From Asaia bogorensis (GTDB lineage Bacteria; Pseudomonadota; Alphaproteobacteria; SHVZ01): DNA of 35,215 nucleotides. Within the stretch, counting starts at the first letter, position 1. Every line of letters begins with the position of its first letter. Position numbers and translations under genes: made by a program. Shown one piece after another: positions 1-9,013 of this stretch. Where the stretch lies: assembly GCA_945897335.1 (NCBI GenBank), contig CAMDFP010000011.1, positions 1 to 35,215 on the forward strand. The letters run 5' to 3'. Below the pieces are notes generated by a model, which saw nothing but the letters and a program-made list of their open reading frames with translations, searched no databases and was not told the DNA's origin.

Positions 1-1
1 C

Positions 2-451
2 CTGATGCGGCGCCATGTCCTGGAGGGGCTCGGCGGCTGGGACGAGCGCTTCTTCGTCTACCTGGAAGATGTCGACCTCGCCTACCGGGCCCATCTGAAC
101 GGCTGGAAGTCTTATTTCTTCGCCGAGGTCCGCGCCTTCCATCGCGGCGGCGGCGTCTCGCGCCAGGTCAAGGCGGCGCGGCTGTTCTACAGCCTGCGCA
201 GCCGGATCCTGTACGCCTTCAAGCATTTCCATCCGGCGGTCGCGCTGCTGGTTCTCGTCGGCACGCTCGCAGTCGAGCCGATGACCCGAATCGTCTATGC
301 CGCTCTCAGCAATTCGCCGACCTCGAGCGGCGAGACGGTCAAGGCCTACTGGTTGCTGCTTCGCGACCTCCCTTCAGTTCTCTCCCTCGCCTGGACGCTA
401 CGCCACCATGCGGATACTCCTGCTCGCGCGCTACGGCCGGCTGGGCGCTAG
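2..451 (+). CDS. Glycosyltransferase family 2, C-terminal part (cut by window edge)
   Basis: Only the last ~149 codons are inside the window; the frame is open to base 2, so the start lies upstream. The visible part has the GT2 acceptor-side signature GGWDERFF..YLEDVDLAYRAH, where the ED pair carries the catalytic base of inverting GT-A enzymes of the rhamnosyltransferase type. A basic and then hydrophobic tail follows (near ALLVLVGTLAV), which may touch the membrane. The nucleotide-sugar-binding DxD half is missing from the window. It probably adds a sugar to a lipid-linked surface glycan in the cytoplasm. The next gene starts inside its last 44 bases, so the two are likely co-translated. 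The sugar donor cannot be told; dTDP-rhamnose is possible given rfbCBDA downstream. Confidence 0.85.
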   Translation: MMRRHVLEGLGGWDERFFVYLEDVDLAYRAHLNGWKSYFFAEVRAFHRGGGVSRQVKAARLFYSLRSRILYAFKHFHPAVALLVLVGTLAVEPMTRIVYAALSNSPTSSGETVKAYWLLLRDLPSVLSLAWTLRHHADTPARALRPAGR

Positions 452-1490
452 CAGCCGCGTCCGGTTCGAGCAATTCCTGCCCTACCTCAGGGCGGCGGGG
501 CATGAGATCGTGTCCGAGCCGCTGTTCGACGACGACTACCTCACCTCGCTCTATGACGAGGGCAGGCGGAAGACCACCGCGGTGCTCGCGGCCTACGTCA
601 ACCGCCTCGCCGTCATCCGCACGCGCGGCCACTACGACCTGGTGTGGATGGAGAAGGAGGCGCTGCCGTGGATGCCGGCCTCGTTCGAGACCTGGATCCT
701 CAAGGGCGGGCCGCCGCTCGTGGTCGACTATGACGACGCCGTCTTCCACCGCTACGACCAGCATCCGAGCCCGCTGATCCGCGGCCTCTTGTCGAACAAG
801 ATCGACCGGGTGATGGAGGCGGCGGCGGTGGTCGTCGTCGGCAACGACTATCTCGCCGACCGCGCCCGCGAGGCCGGCGCGAGGCGCGTCGTCGTGCTGC
901 CGACCGTGGTCGACCTCGACCGCTACCGGGCGCCGCCGCCGCGCGACGAAGGCCCGCCGGTGATCGGCTGGATCGGAACGCCGCTGACCGGCAGCTACCT
1001 GGAAGAGGTGCGCCCGGCGCTCTCATCCTTCGCCGAGACCGGAGCGGCGAAGCTGCTCCTGATCGGCGGCGGCGACCAGGTGCTTCCCGGTGTCCCGGCC
1101 GAGCGCATCGCCTGGCACGAGAACACCGAGGCCGCCGACGTCGCCCGTCTCGACATCGGCATCATGCCGATCCCCGACGAGCCGTTCGAGCGCGGCAAGT
1201 GCGGCTACAAGCTGATCCAGTACATGGCGCAGGCGCGCCCGGTGGTGGCATCCCCGGTCGGCGTCAACGTCGCGCTGGTGAAGGGCGCGGGCAGCGGCTA
1301 TCTCGCCGGTACGCCGCAGGAATGGTGGGACGCGCTGTTCAAGCTGATCTCGGACGCCGAGCTCAGGAAGAAGCTGGGCGCCGCCGGGCGGCGGGCGGTC
1401 GAGCAGAAATACTGCGTGCAGGTGATCGCGCCCGACCTGCTTCGCCTGTTCCGCGAGATCACCGGTCAGTCGGGAAGCACGCGGCGATAG
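408..1490 (+). CDS. GT4-type glycosyltransferase
   Basis: A protein of 360 residues. The start is the ATG at 408 because MRILLLARYG is the typical first beta strand of a GT-B fold; the frame is open further upstream, but that part is antisense-like and arginine-rich. The N-terminal domain has SSRVRFEQFLPYL. The C-terminal domain has VIGWIGTPLTGSYL and the donor-site segment PFERGKCGYKLIQYMA followed by PVVASPVGVN, where the glutamate binds the nucleotide sugar in retaining GT4 enzymes. It is expected to be a cytoplasmic enzyme of glycan assembly. It overlaps the GT2 gene by 44 bases and its stop overlaps the convergent GT4 gene by 25 bases. Substrate unknown. Confidence 0.88.
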   Translation: MRILLLARYGRLGASSRVRFEQFLPYLRAAGHEIVSEPLFDDDYLTSLYDEGRRKTTAVLAAYVNRLAVIRTRGHYDLVWMEKEALPWMPASFETWILKGGPPLVVDYDDAVFHRYDQHPSPLIRGLLSNKIDRVMEAAAVVVVGNDYLADRAREAGARRVVVLPTVVDLDRYRAPPPRDEGPPVIGWIGTPLTGSYLEEVRPALSSFAETGAAKLLLIGGGDQVLPGVPAERIAWHENTEAADVARLDIGIMPIPDEPFERGKCGYKLIQYMAQARPVVASPVGVNVALVKGAGSGYLAGTPQEWWDALFKLISDAELRKKLGAAGRRAVEQKYCVQVIAPDLLRLFREITGQSGSTRR

Positions 1491-2596
1491 AGCGCCAGCG
1501 TCGCCGCCGCGACGGCGGTGTCGGCGTGCTGGGATTCGATGGTCCTGCGCGCGGCCGCGCCGAGACGGCGGCGGAGATCAGGGTCGCCGGCCAGCTTCGC
1601 CAGTGCATCGGCCAGCGCCGCGGGATCGCGCGGCCGCACCACCAGCCCGTCGACACCATCGGTCACCAGGTCGCGGCAGCCCGGCACGTCGGTGGTCACC
1701 AGGGGGCGTCCGCAGGCGCCGGCTTCGAGCAGGCTCTTCGGCACGCCCTCGCCGCCCCGCGACGGCTGTACCGCGATATGCGTCTCCGCCCATACCGCAG
1801 GGATGTCGCTCCGCTGGCCCCACCACTCGACGAGCCCGTCGGCGACCCATGACTCGATCTGGCTTTGAGAGATCGCCGTCGGATTGTCGGGGTCGGGCGA
1901 TCCGACGAGAGCTATGCGGAGTGCAATCCCGCGCGCCTTCAGCAGCCGCGCAGCCTCGACCAGGTCGGTCACGCCCTTGAGGCCGACCAGCCGCGCCACC
2001 ATCGCCGCGACCGGAACGCCGGGGCGTTCGTCCGTCGGCACGAAGCGGGCGACATCGACGCCGGAGCCGCGGATCAGCTCGGTTCTCTCCGGCGCGCCGA
2101 TGCCGGCCGCGCGCAGCGTCGCCAGATCGTCGGCGTTCTGCAGCAGGGTCCAGCGGCCCGGCGCCTTCAGGAGATGGCGGAGTGCGGCCATCACCGGTCC
2201 GCGCAGCCGCCCGGCCGCCCCGCCCTCGCCGGTGAACAGGATGCCGAGCCCGGTCAGCGCGTTCACCACCGCCGGCAGGCGGGCGAGGCGTGCGGCGATC
2301 GATCCCAGCAGCACCGCCTTCAGCGACAGGTGATGCACGAGGTCCGGCCGCTCGCGGCGATAGATGGCGAAGAGCTCGATCACCGCCGCGAGATCGGCGA
2401 GCGGGTTGCGGAGCCCGCGACGCATGCGGACCGGAATGACGCGGAAGCCCTCCGCCTCGATCGCCGCTCCGTGCGCGACCACCCGCGTCGCCACCACCAC
2501 GCGATAGCCCGCGTCCCGCGCCGCGCGCGCCAGCGTCATCCGATGCGAGACGAAGAAGAAGTCTTCGGCGGCGAGGAAGAGGAGAGTTTTGGTCAC
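1466..2596 (-). CDS. GT4 glycosyltransferase, PglA/capM-like
   Basis: A protein of 376 residues starting with GTG at 2596, preceded on its strand by GGGGTGAG four bases upstream. Residues before this point (Arg/Ser-rich) do not look like protein. The GT-B fold is clear: TKTLLFLAAEDFFFVSHR at the N-terminus, PDLVHHLSLKAVLLG, then VVNALTGLGILFTGEG, a signature of the group that includes Campylobacter PglA and related N-acetylhexosaminyl transferases. The C-terminal domain has EGVPKSLLEAGACGRPLVTTD, containing the E..LLEA donor-binding motif. It probably transfers a hexose or HexNAc to an undecaprenyl-linked glycan at the inner face of the membrane. It shares its direction with asnB upstream; the gap of about 150 bases holds a complex inverted repeat. 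Confidence 0.87.
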   Translation of the reverse strand: MTKTLLFLAAEDFFFVSHRMTLARAARDAGYRVVVATRVVAHGAAIEAEGFRVIPVRMRRGLRNPLADLAAVIELFAIYRRERPDLVHHLSLKAVLLGSIAARLARLPAVVNALTGLGILFTGEGGAAGRLRGPVMAALRHLLKAPGRWTLLQNADDLATLRAAGIGAPERTELIRGSGVDVARFVPTDERPGVPVAAMVARLVGLKGVTDLVEAARLLKARGIALRIALVGSPDPDNPTAISQSQIESWVADGLVEWWGQRSDIPAVWAETHIAVQPSRGGEGVPKSLLEAGACGRPLVTTDVPGCRDLVTDGVDGLVVRPRDPAALADALAKLAGDPDLRRRLGAAARRTIESQHADTAVAAATLALYRRVLPD

Positions 2597-2660
2597 GCTC
2601 TCACCCCGTACGACCACGGACGCTCGCTTGGGTGCGCGCTTCGACCGACTTCCCCGCGCG

Positions 2661-2718
2661 GCGAAATGCGGCAGTTCGATGCGAAGCGCAGCGAAGCATC
2701 GTAACGGGAGCATTTCGC
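2661..2718. repeat. Nested inverted repeat between asnB and the GT4 gene
   Basis: Outer arms GCGAAATGC (2661-2669) and GCATTTCGC (2710-2718) pair perfectly over 9 bases. Inside, CGATGC (2677-2682) pairs with GCATCG (2696-2701). The result is a two-tier hairpin in the gap after the asnB stop. It could weaken read-through into the GT4 gene or be a dispersed palindromic element. There is no T-run, so a classical terminator is not shown. Confidence 0.5.
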
Positions 2719-2746
2719 CACAAGGCGCGGGGGCCGCGGGCGTATG

Positions 2747-4639
2747 TCACGCCCATCGCTTCGCCCACGCCTGCACCATCAAAACGCACCACAGCCGATG
2801 CTGATGATTGCGCGTGCCGGCGAGATGCTCGGCCCAGGCGGCACGGATCGGCGCGGCGGCGAGCGCCGGATGCAGCGCCGAGGGTGCCAGCAGCGATTCC
2901 GCCCAGTCGCGGAGCGGACCGCGCAGCCACTCGGCCAGCGGCAGAGCGAAGCCGGTCTTCGGCCGGTCGATCAGGCTGCGCGGCACATAGCGGTCGAGCA
3001 CGCGGCGAAGCGCCCATTTGCCGGTGCCGCCGCGCACCCGCATCGATTTCGGCAGCGACCACGCCAGCTCGACCACGCGATGGTCGAGCAACGGCGCGCG
3101 GGCCTCGAGGCCGACCGCCATGCTGGCGCGGTCGACCTTGGCCAGGATGTCGTCGGGCAGGTAGTCGAGCGAATCGCGGAGCTGCATGCGCTCCAGCGCA
3201 TCGGCGAGCGCCGCTCCCGGCGGTACCGGCGGCGGCTTCGGCGAGACCACCGGCGGCGCGTCCCAATGCGTCAGCAGCCGCTCATGCACCGCATCCGCGT
3301 TCTCGGCATCGAGGAAGCCCGCGAGCTTCTGCATCTTGTCCGCCATCTCGCGCGGGCGGACCGAGGCGGGCAGAACCGAGGCCCCGGCTTCCCACACCGA
3401 GGGCGGCACCGCGCCGGCGAGCGAAGCCGCGAATCCCCGCACGCTCCGCGGCAGGTCGAGCAGCGAGCCCAGCTGTGCCATCGCGACATGGCGGTTGTAG
3501 CCGGCGAAGACCTCGTCGCCGCCGTCGCCGGAGAGCACGACCACGACATGCTCGCGCGCGAGGCGACTCACCATATGCGTCGGCACCTGGGAGGAATCGG
3601 CGAAGGGCTCGTCGTAGATCTCCGCCATCGACGGGATCAGCGCCAGCGCGTCCTCGGGCGTCGCCCTCAAGGTCACATGATCGGTGCCGAGATGGCGCGC
3701 CACCGCCTCGGCCGCGGCCGACTCGTCATGGCTCGCCTCGCCGAAGCCGATGGTGAAGCTCTTGATCCGCGCCGTCGACGTCGCCTGCATCAGCGCCGCG
3801 ACCGCGGATGAATCGACGCCGCCCGAGAGCAGCACGCCGAGCGGCCGGTCGGCGATGGTGGTGCGCGCGACCGCGTCGCGGAGCAGCGCATCCAGCCGCT
3901 CGACCAGCTCGTCCTCCGGCAAGGTGGAGCGCGGGCGCGCGGCGATCTCGGCCAGGCTCCAATAGGGTTCGACCACGGCGTCGCGGCCGGGCGCCAAGGT
4001 CAGCATGTGACCCGGCGGCAGCTTCTTCACGCCGGCATAGATGGTGAGCGGCGCCGGCACATAGGCGCGGCGGAAGACATGCGAGAGCGCATCTGCATCG
4101 ATCGCGCGCGGGCAGTCGGGATGGGCGCGCAGCCCCTTCAGCTCCGAGCCGAAGAGAAAGAGGCCGCCGGTATGCGCGTAGTGAACCGGCTTCTCGCCCA
4201 GGCGGTCGCGGGCCAAGGTCAGCGTCCGGGTCTGGCGGTCCCAGAGCGCGATCGCGAACATGCCGGTGAGCCGCTGCAGCGCCGGTTTGGCGCCCCATTG
4301 GCCGATGGCCGCCAGCATCACCTCGGTGTCGGACTGGCTCTGGAAGCGATGGCCCAGGCCCGACAGCTCGTCCTTCAGCTCACGGTAATTGTAGATCTCG
4401 CCGTTGTAGACGACGACGAAGCGCCCGTCGGCCGAGGCCATCGGCTGATGCCCGCCGGGCGAGAGGTCGATGATGGCAAGGCGCCGGAACCCCAGCGCCA
4501 CCCCGGTTTCGCCGTCCACCCAGTCGCCGTCGTCGTCGGGCCCGCGATGGCGGATCGCGTCCATCATCGACCGGACACGCCGGGTCAGCGCCTCCGAAGA
4601 CGCCCCCCGCCGATCGACGATGCCGACGATGCCGCACAT
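2747..4639 (-). CDS. asnB: Asparagine synthase-type amidotransferase (glutamine-hydrolysing)
   Basis: A protein of 630 residues beginning MCGIVGIVDRRG, so Cys2 is exposed as the N-terminal nucleophile of a class II glutaminase domain (residues 1 to ~220, with GFRRLAIIDLSPGGHQP and YNGEIYNYRELK). The synthetase domain has the ATP-pyrophosphatase loop LSGGVDSSAVAALM and SGDGGDEVFAGYNRH. The length and both active sites match intact AsnB enzymes. It makes asparagine from aspartate, glutamine and ATP. In glycan clusters such proteins often amidate sugar acids instead, and the neighbours (three glycosyltransferases) make that a fair alternative. The start is fixed by the need for Cys2; AAGG lies about ten bases upstream. 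The divergent gene at 4800 leaves a 160-base shared promoter region. Confidence 0.9.
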   Translation of the reverse strand: MCGIVGIVDRRGASSEALTRRVRSMMDAIRHRGPDDDGDWVDGETGVALGFRRLAIIDLSPGGHQPMASADGRFVVVYNGEIYNYRELKDELSGLGHRFQSQSDTEVMLAAIGQWGAKPALQRLTGMFAIALWDRQTRTLTLARDRLGEKPVHYAHTGGLFLFGSELKGLRAHPDCPRAIDADALSHVFRRAYVPAPLTIYAGVKKLPPGHMLTLAPGRDAVVEPYWSLAEIAARPRSTLPEDELVERLDALLRDAVARTTIADRPLGVLLSGGVDSSAVAALMQATSTARIKSFTIGFGEASHDESAAAEAVARHLGTDHVTLRATPEDALALIPSMAEIYDEPFADSSQVPTHMVSRLAREHVVVVLSGDGGDEVFAGYNRHVAMAQLGSLLDLPRSVRGFAASLAGAVPPSVWEAGASVLPASVRPREMADKMQKLAGFLDAENADAVHERLLTHWDAPPVVSPKPPPVPPGAALADALERMQLRDSLDYLPDDILAKVDRASMAVGLEARAPLLDHRVVELAWSLPKSMRVRGGTGKWALRRVLDRYVPRSLIDRPKTGFALPLAEWLRGPLRDWAESLLAPSALHPALAAAPIRAAWAEHLAGTRNHQHRLWCVLMVQAWAKRWA

Positions 4640-4799
4640 GCGGGCGGACCTTGGCCGCAGCGCCGGAGGGGGTCAAGGGAGGGCTTCGGCGCTTCAAGGA
4701 GGTGCTCTTGTCCTCTCTTGGAAATTCCGAAACAACCGTTACTCTACGGGAGCTTCATTGCCGTCGGCGCCGGGGCGCCGGCCAAGGGGAGGAAATAGG

Positions 4800-5123
4800 A
4801 TGTTGATTCGTAAAGTGGCGTTGATGGCTGCGGTCGCGGGCGGCCTGGCCCTGTCATCGCAGGCGGCCCAGGCTCAGGTCATGCCGGTGGTCGCAGGCGG
4901 GTTCCTCGGCGGCATCGCCGGCTCGCTCTATGCGAACGGGCTGCCGGCCACGGCGGCGGCGATCAGCTCGGCCGCGACCTCGACCGTGTCGGCGGTCGCC
5001 GGCGTCATTCCGGCCACGGCCACGGCCGTTTCCGGCACCATCGCAGCCGCCGGCGCGCCGGTGCTCGTCGGCGTCGCCGCCGGCGGGGCGCTGGGCTACC
5101 TGCTTCTGCGCAACGCGCAGTAG
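4800..5123 (+). CDS. Small exported Gly/Ala/Val-rich protein
   Basis: A protein of 107 residues, starting at the ATG at 4800 behind a strong ribosome site (GGGGAGGAAATAGG). The N-terminus is a Sec signal peptide: MLIRKV, a hydrophobic core, and AQAQV as a likely cleavage site near residue 24. The mature part is low-complexity Gly/Ala/Ser/Thr/Val with two long hydrophobic stretches (PVVAGGFLGGIAGSLY and APVLVGVAAGGALGYLLL), resembling Gly-zipper membrane segments. I do not recognise a named family. It probably sits in or on the envelope. It stands alone between asnB (divergent) and the rhodanese gene. The reading frame is convincing because of the signal peptide and ribosome site. Confidence 0.7.
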   Translation: MLIRKVALMAAVAGGLALSSQAAQAQVMPVVAGGFLGGIAGSLYANGLPATAAAISSAATSTVSAVAGVIPATATAVSGTIAAAGAPVLVGVAAGGALGYLLLRNAQ

Positions 5124-5132
5124 AGACGGGTC

Positions 5133-5164
5133 GGCGGCCGGCGGTCACCCGACTGTCGGCCGCC
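5133..5164 (+). terminator. Possible hairpin after the small exported protein gene
   Basis: GGCGGCCG (5133-5140) pairs with CGGCCGCC (5157-5164) across a 16-base loop, ten bases after the stop at 5123. There is no T-run and the region is very GC-rich, so chance pairing is possible. Confidence 0.3.
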
Positions 5165-5299
5165 TGCCACGTTCCAGCATGCGGCGGCCGTCGCCGGGCG
5201 CCCGGCGTGGCTGGGCGCGACGATTGCGCGCGCTTCCCTGCGACAGGCCCGTCCACTACCTATTTTTCAGGCCGGACGACCGTCCACGAGGAGCACCGC

Positions 5300-5680
5300 A
5301 TGGTCACCAAAGGGTTCAAGGCGCTGATCGCCGAGGCCAACGCCGTCATCGAGACGATCCCGGTGAAGGACGCCCTCGCCCTGGTCGGCGATCCCAAGCT
5401 GCAGTTCGTCGACATAAGAGAGACGGTCGAGGTGCAGAAGTCCGGCACCATCAAGGGTGCCGTTCATGCGCCGCGCGGCTTCCTCGAATTCATTGCCGAT
5501 CCGGAGAGCCCGATGCACAAGCCCGAATTCTCGAGCGGCAAGGGCCTGATCCTGTTCTGCGCCTCCGGCGGCCGCTCGACCCTCGCCGCCCGCACCCTGA
5601 TGGACATGGGCTTCACCAAGGTCGCGCATATCGCCGGCGGCTTCGCCGCCTGGCAGGCGGCGGGCGGAGCCACAGAATAG
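5300..5680 (+). CDS. Rhodanese-like domain protein
   Basis: A single-domain rhodanese of 126 residues. The ATG at 5300 is chosen because ACGAGGAG lies at the right distance, and the upstream extension has no rhodanese character. It has the CH2A-like strand LQFVDIRETVEVQKSGTIKGAVHAPRG, the active-site loop FCASGGRS with the nucleophile at Cys87, and the closing GFTKVAHIAGGFAAWQAAGG. It should carry a persulfide on Cys87 and pass sulfur to cyanide or, more likely in the cell, to a protein acceptor. No signal peptide is seen, so it is cytoplasmic. It is monocistronic, with convergent and divergent neighbours. The partner is unknown. Confidence 0.92.
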   Translation: MVTKGFKALIAEANAVIETIPVKDALALVGDPKLQFVDIRETVEVQKSGTIKGAVHAPRGFLEFIADPESPMHKPEFSSGKGLILFCASGGRSTLAARTLMDMGFTKVAHIAGGFAAWQAAGGATE

Positions 5681-5718
5681 CGCCGGCCTTCAGGTTGTAG
5701 GGAGGCAAGGCGAGGTCC

Positions 5719-6063
5719 TTACCCGTGAATGCCGCGGCTGTCGTCCGGCGCCTCGGCGCGCTCGGCAAGGCCGTAGTCGCGGATGACGCCGGCGATCCGA
5801 AGCCGATAGTCGCGGAAGATCCCGTCCCGGCCGGCGGCCTGGGCCATGCGATGCGCCTCGACGTTGCGCCAGGCCTTTACCGCGTCCTCGTCCCGCCAGA
5901 AGGAGAGCGAGAGCAGCTTGCCGGGCTCGGACAGGCTCTCGAAGCGCTCGATCGAGAGGAAGCCCTCGATCCCGGCCAGGAGCGGACGCAGGCTTGCTGC
6001 GATATCGAGATACTCCTGGCGGCGGCCCTCGGCCGGCCACACCTCGAAGATGACGGCGATCAT
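5719..6063 (-). CDS. Antibiotic biosynthesis monooxygenase (ABM) domain protein
   Basis: A protein of 114 residues with one ABM (dimeric alpha/beta-barrel) domain: MIAVIFEVWPAEGRRQEYLDIAASLRPLLAGIEGFLSIERFES, then LLSLSFWRDEDAVKAWRN..HRMAQAAGR. These are the core strands and the W-R-D motif of the family. Members bind small hydrophobic or quinone-like compounds, and some oxygenate them without cofactors; the substrate here is not predictable. GGGGAGA lies just upstream of the start. It shares direction with the NIPSNAP gene, another alpha/beta-barrel protein, but a structured repeat separates them. Confidence 0.85.
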   Translation of the reverse strand: MIAVIFEVWPAEGRRQEYLDIAASLRPLLAGIEGFLSIERFESLSEPGKLLSLSFWRDEDAVKAWRNVEAHRMAQAAGRDGIFRDYRLRIAGVIRDYGLAERAEAPDDSRGIHG

Positions 6064-6103
6064 CGGCGGTCTCCCCTTGAAGCGAGGTTGGGCGGCTCGA
6101 AGG

Positions 6104-6202
6104 CCCCCACCCTAACCCTCCCCCACAGAGGGGGGAGGGGAACTGAAGTCGACGCCCTCTTTTTACTCCTTCCCCCTTGATGGGGGAGGGTTGGGGTGGG
6201 GG
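6104..6202. repeat. GC-rich inverted repeat between ABM and NIPSNAP genes
   Basis: A 22-base arm of the form CCCCCACCCTAACCCTCCCC at 6104-6125 is repeated in inverted order at 6181-6202 with one mismatch. Between the arms are further G-rich and C-rich runs (about 6130-6140 and 6170-6177) that can also pair. Such C/G-tract palindromes are commonly dispersed between genes in GC-rich alphaproteobacteria. Folded, it would be a strong barrier to RNA polymerase or exonucleases between the two minus-strand genes. Confidence 0.75.
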
Positions 6203-6206
6203 TGAC

Positions 6207-6518
6207 TCAGGGAGCCGCCACCGGCCTCAGGAAGGTCCGCTCCTCCGACAGGATGAAGCGCTCGGCCCTGGCGAAGGCGAAATTGGCGCGGCCCTTCTCG
6301 TCGGCCTTGATCCGGGCCCGGTAGGCCTCGTAGGCGGCGAGGCTGTCGAAGGAGATCAGCGCCCAGGCGATGTTGCTGGTGCCCTCATGCGGCAGGAAAT
6401 AGCCGATGAGCCCGCCGCCGCAGCGGGGAATGATCTCGAGCCAGGCCTGGGAATAGCGCTCGAAGGCATCGAGCTTGAACGGGTCGATGACGTAACGGAT
6501 CTGGACGGTGACGGTCAT
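6207..6518 (-). CDS. NIPSNAP family protein
   Basis: A protein of 103 residues. The sequence [44 protein letters not shown], then [25 protein letters not shown], fits the NIPSNAP family of dimeric alpha/beta-barrel proteins: the R-Y-x-I-DP-K opening and the [14 protein letters not shown] segment. Their biochemical role in bacteria is mostly unknown. GGGAG lies about eight bases upstream of the ATG at 6518. It is cytoplasmic with no signal. Its neighbour on the same strand is another barrel of the same superfamily. Confidence 0.88.
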   Translation of the reverse strand: MTVTVQIRYVIDPFKLDAFERYSQAWLEIIPRCGGGLIGYFLPHEGTSNIAWALISFDSLAAYEAYRARIKADEKGRANFAFARAERFILSEERTFLRPVAAP

Positions 6519-6612
6519 TTCCGGGCTCCCGAGTGGGTGAAGCCGGACGCTATCTCTGGGCCAGGCCGGGATGCTTCGGCCAAGGCCGAAGCTTGTGGCA
6601 CCTCACACAATC

Positions 6613-6631
6613 TGATATCATTGATATCAAT
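6613..6631. promoter_or_regulatory. Palindromic operator before the toxin-antitoxin pair
   Basis: Two copies of TGATATCA (6613-6620 and 6622-6629) lie nine bases apart, and each is itself a palindrome. The second is embedded in the perfect 12-base palindrome ATTGATATCAAT (6620-6631). Position, 18 bases before the antitoxin start, and near one-turn spacing fit cooperative binding by ribbon-helix-helix antitoxin dimers. Autoregulation is inferred from how this family works. Confidence 0.65.
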
Positions 6632-6648
6632 GCTATCGGAGACTCTGC

Positions 6649-6888
6649 GTGCCCAAGAGCATGACCGTCCGCAACATCGACGACATCGTCTACGCGAAGC
6701 TTCGCCAGCGGGCCGCCCGTCACGGCCGGTCGACCGAGGCCGAGGTGCGGGAAATCCTGACCCACGCCACCGCCTCCGAGCCCACCGGGGATTTCTGGGA
6801 GCGGGCCGCCCGGCTCCGCGCCGCCATCGGCAGCCGGCCGCAGGCGCCTTCGGAGAATCTCCAGCAAGAAGGGCGCGATGAGCGATGA
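6649..6888 (+). CDS. FitA/VapB-type antitoxin (ribbon-helix-helix)
   Basis: A protein of 79 residues. The start is GTG at 6649, with GGAGA six bases upstream; ATG at 6661 is the alternative and would give the family's classic opening MTVRNIDD. Residues ~5-40 (MTVRNIDDIVYAKLRQRAARHGRSTEAEVREIL) are a FitA-like Arc/MetJ DNA-binding fold: a beta strand that reads the operator, then two helices. The C-terminal tail (GDFWERAARLRAAIG) is the part that normally wraps the toxin. It should neutralise the downstream PIN toxin and repress the pair through the palindromes at 6613-6631. It overlaps the toxin gene by ATGA, so the two are translationally coupled. Confidence 0.88.
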   Translation: MPKSMTVRNIDDIVYAKLRQRAARHGRSTEAEVREILTHATASEPTGDFWERAARLRAAIGSRPQAPSENLQQEGRDER

Positions 6889-7325
6889 TCTCCGCCCGCG
6901 GCTACGTCGTCGACGCCTCCGTCGTGGTCAAGTGGTTCGCGCCGGAGCCGTTCAGCGAGACGGCCGTCACGCTTCGCTCCGCGCCCCTCCATGCTCCCGA
7001 CCTGCTGACGACGGAATGCGCGAACATCCTCTGGAAAAAGGGGCGTCGAGGCGAGATGACCTGGGGCCAGGTCGAGGAGGCGATCGGCCTTCTCCAGCAC
7101 GCGGACATCGGTCTCCACGCCACCCGCCCCCTGCTCGGCAAGATCACCGAGCTTTCCCGCATGCTCGACCATCCGGCTCATGACTGCGCCTACCTCGCCA
7201 CCGCCTGGCTTCTGGAGCTGCCGCTGGTGACGGCCGACGCCCGGCTGGTTCGCGTTGTCCACGGCGCCGGGGTGGAGGGCGCCAAGCTCCCCGCCGTGGT
7301 CACCCTGGGCGCGCTCGCCCTGTAG
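6885..7325 (+). CDS. VapC/FitB-type PIN-domain toxin
   Basis: A protein of 146 residues with the PIN acidic residues in order: Asp10 (VVDASVVVKWF), Glu44 (LLTTECANIL), Asp100 (HDCAYLATA) and Asp118 (VTADARL). These coordinate metal for RNA cleavage, so the toxin looks intact. PIN toxins usually cut tRNA or other structured RNA and halt translation; the target here is unknown. It starts inside the antitoxin stop (ATGA overlap at 6885-6888). The pair sits between a NIPSNAP gene and the rhamnose operon, both chromosomal housekeeping or surface genes, and there is no transposase nearby. It may have been acquired separately. Confidence 0.92.
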   Translation: MISARGYVVDASVVVKWFAPEPFSETAVTLRSAPLHAPDLLTTECANILWKKGRRGEMTWGQVEEAIGLLQHADIGLHATRPLLGKITELSRMLDHPAHDCAYLATAWLLELPLVTADARLVRVVHGAGVEGAKLPAVVTLGALAL

Positions 7326-7397
7326 CCCGCCTTGCCGCTTGCTGCGCCTGCGTGATATAGCCCGGCACCTCGTAAAGCCCACGAAATCCGGCCGGTC

Positions 7398-7960
7398 ATG
7401 GACATCCAGGCGACCTCGATCCCCGAGGTCAAGATCATCGCGCCCAAGAAGTTCGGCGACGCCCGCGGCTTCTTCTCGGAGACCTACAACCAGCGCGCCT
7501 TCCACGCAGCCGGCATCACCGACGTCTGGATCCAGGACAACCACTCGCTCTCCGGGCCGAAGGGCACCGTCCGCGGCCTGCATTTCCAGACCGCGCCGTT
7601 TGCCCAGGCCAAGCTGGTGCGGGTGACCCGGGGCGCCATCCTGGACGTCGCCGTCGACATCCGCCGGGGATCGCCGACCTATGGAAAGCACGTCGCCGCC
7701 GAGATCTCGGCCGAGGCGTGGAACCAGATCTACGTGCCCGCCGGCTTCGCCCACGGTTTCTGCACGCTGACCCCCGACGCCGAGGTCCTCTACAAGGTGA
7801 CGGCGCTCTACAGCCGCGAGAACGACTTCGGCCTTCTCTGGAACGACCCCGCACTCGGGATCGACTGGCCGGTGAGCGCCGAGGCGGCGCTGCTGTCGGA
7901 CAAGGACAAGGTGCAGCCGACGCTGGCCGCGATGCCCACGCACTTCACCTACTTGAAGCC

Positions 7961-7964
<4 letters not shown>
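7398..7964 (+). CDS. rfbC: dTDP-4-dehydrorhamnose 3,5-epimerase
   Basis: A protein of 188 residues, full length for RmlC. It converts dTDP-4-keto-6-deoxy-glucose to dTDP-4-keto-rhamnose. Family marks: [41 protein letters not shown] with the catalytic His62, [50 protein letters not shown]. This is a cupin fold acting in the cytoplasm. It is the first gene of rfbCBDA; its stop overlaps the next start by four bases, so the operon is translationally coupled. The promoter is presumably in the 72-base gap after the toxin gene, but I see no clear element there. Confidence 0.97.

Positions 7965-9009
<1,045 letters not shown>

Positions 9010-9013
<4 letters not shown>

Noticed and set aside
4719-4740. 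GGAAA..CGTT near the 4800 gene, like a stress promoter
   Set aside because: The spacer is only 12 bases, too short for GGAAC-N16/17-CGTT, and the -35 differs.
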